Made by a program: the position numbers and the translations under genes
NCBI RefSeq assembly: GCF_007994135.1
Contig: NZ_VLKF01000001.1
Coordinates: 248,001-312,000 of the forward strand
DNA from: Modestobacter roseus
Lineage (GTDB): Bacteria; Actinomycetota; Actinomycetes; Mycobacteriales; Geodermatophilaceae
Length of the DNA stretch: 64,000 bases
Direction of reading: 5' to 3'
The notes under the pieces: generated by a model
Seen by the model: the letters and a program-made list of their open reading frames with translations, nothing else
Told to the model about the DNA's origin: nothing
Databases searched by the model: none
Part shown: positions 60,372 to 64,000 of the stretch, piece after piece
Position numbering within the stretch: the first letter of the stretch is position 1
How the letters are laid out: each line of letters starts with the position of its first letter

Positions 60372-61373
60372 TCACCGGGCACCTGCCCCGGCCGGGGCTC
60401 CGACCTGGATCTCGGCAGAGGATGCCGCTCGGCGGGCCGCCACGGCCAGCCGGGTCTCCTCCATGATCAGCTCGCCGTTGATGCCGGCGCCGGCCTTCAG
60501 CCCGGCGGCGGCCGCGCCGATCACCTGCGCCATCAGGTCGGTGACGTTGCCGGCCACCCAGACCCCGGGGACGTCGGTCGAGCCGACCGGGGTCGACGGG
60601 ACGGCGTGGCCGACGACGGTGCCCATCGCCTCCACCGGCTCCACGGGCAGGCCGAGGGACTCCAGCACGGCGGAGCGGGCGGTGAACGTGGGGGCGACGA
60701 CGAGCGCGTCGCGGGCCACCACCTGCCCGGAGGCCAGCCGGACGCCGGTCAGCCGGTCGCCGTCGGACTCGACGGCGGTGACCTCGCCCACGACCACCGA
60801 GACGCCACGGGCGGCCAGCTGCTCCCACTCCTCGTCGGTGGGCTCGGCCTGGCCGTGCACGAAGAGCGTGACGTCCGCGCTCCACTGCCGCCACATCAGC
60901 GCCTGGTGCATCGACATCGGGCTGGTCGCCAGGATGCCGATGGCCTGGTCGCGCACCTCCCAGCCGTGGCAGTAGGGGCAGTGCAGGACGCCGTGTCCCC
61001 ACTGCTCGCGCAGGCCCGGCACGTCCGGCAGGTCGTCGACCAGGCCGGTGGTCACCAGCAGCCGGCGGGCGGCCACGGTGCGCCCATCGGCCAGGGACAC
61101 CGTGAACCCGTCGCCCTCGCGCGCGGCGGACACCACCTCGCCGCTGACCACCTCGCCGCCGTAGCCGACCACCTCGGCTCGGCCGGCGGCCAGCAGCTCA
61201 CCGGGCGGGGTGCCGTCCCGGCCCAGGTAGTTGTGCATCTCGGCGGCGGGGGCGTTGCGCGGCTCCCCGCCGTCCACCACCAGCACCGACCGGCGGGCCC
61301 GGCCCAGCGCCAGCGCCCCGCTCAGCCCGGCGGCGCCGCCGCCGACCACCACCACGTCGTACCGCTCGCCCAT
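60372..61373 (-). CDS. FAD-dependent oxidoreductase with CPYC motif, thioredoxin-reductase-like
   Basis: A 333-residue flavoprotein. The FAD motif VVVGGGAAGLSGALAL is at residues 8-23, with the adjacent redox motif HCPYCHGWE near residue 133 and the C-terminal WVAGNVTDLMAQVIGAAAAG FAD loop near 282. The central NAD(P)H-binding region reads GILATSPMSMHQALMWRQ and lacks the GGGDSA glycine motif, so it may be an oxygen-using dithiol oxidase (GliT/HlmI-like) and not a reductase. The ATG follows GAGGAG. It heads an operon with the methyltransferase gene. Confidence 0.9.
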   Translation of the reverse strand: MGERYDVVVVGGGAAGLSGALALGRARRSVLVVDGGEPRNAPAAEMHNYLGRDGTPPGELLAAGRAEVVGYGGEVVSGEVVSAAREGDGFTVSLADGRTVAARRLLVTTGLVDDLPDVPGLREQWGHGVLHCPYCHGWEVRDQAIGILATSPMSMHQALMWRQWSADVTLFVHGQAEPTDEEWEQLAARGVSVVVGEVTAVESDGDRLTGVRLASGQVVARDALVVAPTFTARSAVLESLGLPVEPVEAMGTVVGHAVPSTPVGSTDVPGVWVAGNVTDLMAQVIGAAAAGLKAGAGINGELIMEETRLAVAARRAASSAEIQVGAPAGAGAR

Positions 61374-61449
61374 GGTCGCGCTCCTCGTGCCCGGGCGGCC
61401 GGGGATCGGCCGCCGTCGCGATCGAGGGTGCGACCGCCACCGTCGTCCT

Positions 61450-61477
61450 GACAAACTTCTTTGCCGATTCGACAAAC
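61450..61477. repeat. GACAAAC direct repeats upstream of the flavoenzyme
   Basis: GACAAAC occurs at 61450-61456 and 61471-61477, a 21-bp (two-turn) spacing on the same face of the helix, 77-104 bases upstream of the flavoenzyme start. Such spacing suits a regulator dimer, but no regulator gene adjoins. Confidence 0.45.
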
Positions 61478-61488
61478 TCCCTGCAGTT

Positions 61489-61521
61489 CGCTTTTTGATC
61501 AGGTGCCCTGATCAAAAAGCG
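61489..61521. repeat. TGATCAGG palindrome, copy 1
   Basis: Arms 61489-61503 and 61507-61521 form a perfect 15-bp palindrome around TGC, with A5/T5 tracts outside a GATCAGGTGCCCTGATC core (61497-61513). The A5 tract is also the T tract of the terminator at 61519-61554 on the minus strand. Confidence 0.7.
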
Positions 61522-61554
61522 TCCCCCCGAACCGCATTCGGTGCAGGGGGACGC
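61519..61554 (-). terminator. Terminator of the TauE/SafE gene
   Basis: On the minus strand a 9-bp stem (61546-61554 with 61519-61527), with a further CCGAA/TTCGG inner stem, is followed directly by TTTTT (61518-61514). This is the only classical T-tract terminator in the window. Confidence 0.75.
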
Positions 61555-61559
61555 CGTTG

Positions 61560-61576
61560 GATCAGGGCACCTGATC
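61560..61576. repeat. TGATCAGG palindrome core, copy 2 (inverted)
   Basis: GATCAGGGCACCTGATC is the exact reverse complement of the core of copy 1, and its centre is 63 bp away (six helical turns). It lies 28 bases after the TauE/SafE stop. Confidence 0.65.
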
Positions 61577-61603
61577 GAAGCCGAGCGCCGGCTGGCGGGC
61601 CGG

Positions 61604-62623
61604 CTACCCGCGGGGTGCGCTCGGGCGGCCGGCGCGGACGCCGGCCTGCGGCTCGGCGTCGTGCGACTCGGTGACGCTCGGCTCGGTGACGTTCGGCTCG
61701 CGCTCGGCGCGGGCGAGCTCCTCGGCCTCGGCGGCCAGCGCGTCGGCCGACTCCTGGGCGCGGTCCTTGCGGTACTCGCGGAACGAGTGCGCGACCGCGG
61801 CGGCCCAGACCAGGTAGATGACCACGTAGACGCCGTAGCGCACCGGGTCGGCGGCGTCGATCCAGTCGCTGCGCAGCAGGGTGCGGGTGTTGGTCAGCAC
61901 GATCATGCCGCCGACCAGCGACCCGAGCAGCCGTGGCGGGACGTGCCGGACGAGCCACGCCGCGATCGGCGCGGCCAGCAGACCACCGGCGAGCAGGACC
62001 CCAACCCAGGCGAAGTCGATGCCCTGGCTGCCGAGGGCGAGCAGGAAGCCCAGGCTCGCGGCGATGGCGACCAGGAACTCGGACGTGTCGATGGAGCCGA
62101 TCACCTTGCGCGGCTCCATCCGGCCGCTGGCCAGCAGGGCGGGGGTGCCCACCGGACCCCAGCCGCCGCCGCCGGTGGCGTCGACGAAGCCGGCGACGAG
62201 GCCGAGCGGGCCCAGGAAGCGCTTGCGCACCGGCTTGCCCAGGTTGCGCCGGTCGATGCCGCGCAGGGTGAACCGGACGAGCAGGTAGACGCCCAGCGAC
62301 AGCAGGATCAGCGACATGACCGGCGCGGCGAGCTCGGTGGAGAGGTTGGACAGCACGGTGGCGCCGACGAACGCGCCGATCGCGCCGGGCAGGCCGACCT
62401 TGGCGACGACCTTCCAGTCGACGTTGCCGAACTTCCAGTGCGACAGGCCGGAGGCGAGGGTGGTGCCGATCTCCGCCAGGTGGATGGTGGCCGACGCCGC
62501 GGCAGGGTTGGTGCCGATGGCCAGCAGCATGGTCGTCGACGTGACGCCGTAGGCCATGCCGAGGCTGCCGTCGACGAGTTGTGCGCCGAACCCGACGAGG
62601 GCGAGCAGGACGAGGGTCTTCAC
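61604..62623 (-). CDS. TauE/SafE-family sulfite exporter-like permease
   Basis: A 339-residue membrane protein with eight or so helices and a hydrophilic Glu/Pro-rich C-terminal tail (about residues 285-339). Helix one is followed by QLVDGSLGMAYGVTSTTML, and later FVDATGGGGWGPVGTPALLASG (near residue 145) is the second family signature. TauE/SafE proteins export sulfite, sulfoacetate or related organosulfonates. The GTG lacks a strong ribosome site. An upstream leader peptide (62711-62818) of the type linked to sulfur genes supports a sulfur role. Confidence 0.9.
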   Translation of the reverse strand: MKTLVLLALVGFGAQLVDGSLGMAYGVTSTTMLLAIGTNPAAASATIHLAEIGTTLASGLSHWKFGNVDWKVVAKVGLPGAIGAFVGATVLSNLSTELAAPVMSLILLSLGVYLLVRFTLRGIDRRNLGKPVRKRFLGPLGLVAGFVDATGGGGWGPVGTPALLASGRMEPRKVIGSIDTSEFLVAIAASLGFLLALGSQGIDFAWVGVLLAGGLLAAPIAAWLVRHVPPRLLGSLVGGMIVLTNTRTLLRSDWIDAADPVRYGVYVVIYLVWAAAVAHSFREYRKDRAQESADALAAEAEELARAEREPNVTEPSVTESHDAEPQAGVRAGRPSAPRG

Positions 62624-62710
62624 GGGAGGGTGCTCCGGGATGGTGGCGCCGGGCGCGACGGGACGCGCGTCAGGCTGGCTGGACGGGGGACGCCGCGAAC
62701 GGCGCGGAGG

Positions 62711-62818
62711 TCAGCGGCCCGGACAGGTTGCGGTGGCGACCCGGAGCAGGTCGACGTGCAGACGGCTCACCAGGAGCTCGCCCGGCAGGGTGGCCGGGAG
62801 CAGGGCCGTCGTCGTCAC
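62711..62818 (-). CDS. Putative sulfur-type leader peptide upstream of the TauE/SafE gene
   Basis: A 35-codon reading frame (VTTTALLPATLPGELLVSR at the start, then LHVDLLRVATATCPGR) ends 87 bases before the exporter start on the same strand. The RxHVDLxRVxxxxC ending matches the leader peptides that NCBI annotates as putative leader peptides upstream of sulfate, cysteine and other sulfur genes in actinobacteria. The single late Cys codon would allow cysteine-dependent ribosome pausing to control the downstream gene. GC-rich inverted sequences lie in the gap (62624-62710), but a precise attenuator hairpin is not certain. Confidence 0.75.
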   Translation of the reverse strand: MTTTALLPATLPGELLVSRLHVDLLRVATATCPGR

Positions 62819-62876
62819 GGCGACATTCCTACCACTTTGGTGCAGATTGCGTGCAACCCGCTCCCATGCAGTGGGA

Positions 62877-64000
62877 TCAGGGGCGCAGGACGTCGTTGCG
62901 GATGGTCGCCCAGGCGGTCAGCCCGCCCACGAGCATGACCCCCGCGCACGCCCACAGGGCGCGCTGGTAGCCGGCGCTGAAGCTCACCTCGTCGACCTGG
63001 CCGCCGGCGGCGAGCCCCACCGCCACCGGCAGCGCCGCGACCGCCAGCAGGCCGGCGGCCCGGGCCACCGCGTTGTTCACCCCGCTGGCCACGCCGGCCA
63101 GGTGGTCGGGGGCGGCGGCCAGCACGGTCGCGGTCAGCGGCGCCACCAGCGCCGACATGCCCAGCCCGAACAGCACCGACCCGGGGAACACCGCCGTCCA
63201 GTACCCGCTCCCGGCGTCCACGGCCGACAGCCAGAGCAGCCCGGCCGCGGCGACCACCGGGCCCACCGTCATCGGCAGCCGGGGGCCGATCCGCTGGGCG
63301 AGCGCGCCGGCCCGCGCCGAGAGCAGGGTGAGCAGGATGCTCGGCGGCAGCGACGCCGCGCCGGCGAGGGTGGCGCTGTAGCCGAGCACCGTCTGCAGCT
63401 GGAGCACCAGGAAGAAGGAGAAGCCGCCGAGCGCGCCGTAGACGGTGAGGGTGCTCAGGTTGGCGCCGGTGAACTGGCGGTCGGCGAAGACGCCCAGCGG
63501 CAGCATCGGGTGGGCGGCCCGCCGCTCCCGGACGACGAACGCGGCCGCCGAGGCCACCCCGATCGCGGCCGCCGTCCACACCGCGGCGCTGCCCGGGTCG
63601 TCCCCGGCGGCGATCAGCGCGTAGGTCACCCCGCCCAGCGCCACGGCGCCGGTGGCCGCGCCCAGCACGTCGAACCGGCCGGAGGCGTCCGGGTCCCGGC
63701 TCTCCGGCACGTGCCGGACGGCGACCACGACGACCGCGACCGCCAGCGGCACGTTCACCCCGAACACCCACCGCCAGCTCACGGCGTCCACCAGGAACCC
63801 GCCGACGAACGGCCCGACCAGGCCGGCGATGCCGCCGAGTGCCGACCAGAGACCGATGGCGCGGGCCCGGTCGTGCGGGCGGAAGGAGGACTGCAGGATG
63901 GCCAGGCTGCCGGGGGTGAGCAGCGCGCCGCCCACGCCCTGCAGCGCCCGGGCGGCCACCAGTTGCGCGGTGTCCTGCGCGAGCCCGCACAGCAGGGAGG
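62877..64000 (-). CDS. MFS transporter, DHA2-like, truncated by window end
   Basis: At least 374 codons are visible. The start lies beyond 64000, and the reading frame continues to the last base without a stop. The visible part has about nine or ten helices and DHA2-type motifs: ARALQGVGGALLTPGSLAIL, RARAIGLWSALGGIAGLVGP, then a WRWVFGVNVP segment, and a RRAAHPMLPLGVFADRQF loop between halves. It resembles drug/proton antiporters of the EmrB/QacA type. The substrate is unknown. It is followed by the leader-peptide gene of the exporter, 58 bases downstream. Confidence 0.9.
   Translation of the reverse strand, partial: SLLCGLAQDTAQLVAARALQGVGGALLTPGSLAILQSSFRPHDRARAIGLWSALGGIAGLVGPFVGGFLVDAVSWRWVFGVNVPLAVAVVVVAVRHVPESRDPDASGRFDVLGAATGAVALGGVTYALIAAGDDPGSAAVWTAAAIGVASAAAFVVRERRAAHPMLPLGVFADRQFTGANLSTLTVYGALGGFSFFLVLQLQTVLGYSATLAGAASLPPSILLTLLSARAGALAQRIGPRLPMTVGPVVAAAGLLWLSAVDAGSGYWTAVFPGSVLFGLGMSALVAPLTATVLAAAPDHLAGVASGVNNAVARAAGLLAVAALPVAVGLAAGGQVDEVSFSAGYQRALWACAGVMLVGGLTAWATIRNDVLRP

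Overview
The window is chromosomal DNA from a very high-GC actinobacterium. Dense GTG/ATG starts, stop-start overlaps between operon partners, Ala/Arg/Gly/Pro-rich proteins, a DUF5994 protein, a minimal Tad pilus locus, a tmRNA tag ending in RDFALAA, and many leaderless TANNNT-type promoters together suggest the Geodermatophilaceae/Frankiales area (Blastococcus, Modestobacter, Geodermatophilus). The genus is inferred; there is no rRNA or species marker in the window. I found no insertion sequence, prophage, CRISPR array or rRNA. The only RNA gene I recognise is ssrA.

Layout. 1-12.8 kb: housekeeping and transport genes: Mrp/ApbC Fe-S carrier, VanZ protein, AzlCD amino-acid exporter, a soluble PRC-MgtE_N-CBS protein overlapping a DUF1003 membrane protein, PhzF, EamA exporter, CitE-like lyase, a quinone oxidoreductase, DUF808 and AlkD-like proteins. 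13.5-17.7 kb: a compact Tad/Flp pilus operon (TadA, TadB, TadC, pilin, two TadE-like proteins). 17.8-19.7 kb: a secreted DUF4832 protein. 19.8-26.0 kb: a two-component system back to back with a small membrane protein, an ABC ATPase and a FtsX-type permease, bracketed by two similar one-helix proteins. 26.0-28.7 kb: very small genes, then a PAS-GGDEF-EAL cyclic-di-GMP enzyme.

29-34.4 kb: the conserved core prfB-ftsE-ftsX-smpB, interrupted by a decayed AbiEi/DUF559-type gene with a long inverted repeat on each side that shares the same 5-nt loop. 34.4-42.4 kb: acetyltransferases, a secreted GH25-like protein, corA, ssrA (5.5 kb from smpB), and a neurotransmitter-symporter family transporter with its MetS-type small subunit. 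42.4-46.2 kb: adhE, divergent from an aldo/keto reductase across a spacer with DosR/DevR-like sites. 46.3-53.4 kb: a SodC-like lipoprotein missing metal ligands, a GH63 (glucosylglycerate hydrolase-like) enzyme, a second EAL protein, a K+ channel, two MarR regulators and a patatin. 53.5-58.6 kb: yceI, a MauE/DsbA redox pair, typA and a DUF5994 gene. 58.7-64 kb: a reductase/epimerase, a methyltransferase + CxxC flavoenzyme operon, a TauE/SafE exporter preceded by a short Cys-containing leader peptide, and an MFS transporter that runs off the window end.

The themes are membrane transport, envelope surface structures, redox/sulfur handling, hypoxic fermentation and cyclic-di-GMP signalling. The parts most worth a second look are the sulfur-type leader peptide before tauE, the flavoenzyme/methyltransferase pair with the repeated sites around it, the sensor-ABC cluster with its bracketing small proteins, and the twin hairpins around the decayed nuclease-like gene.
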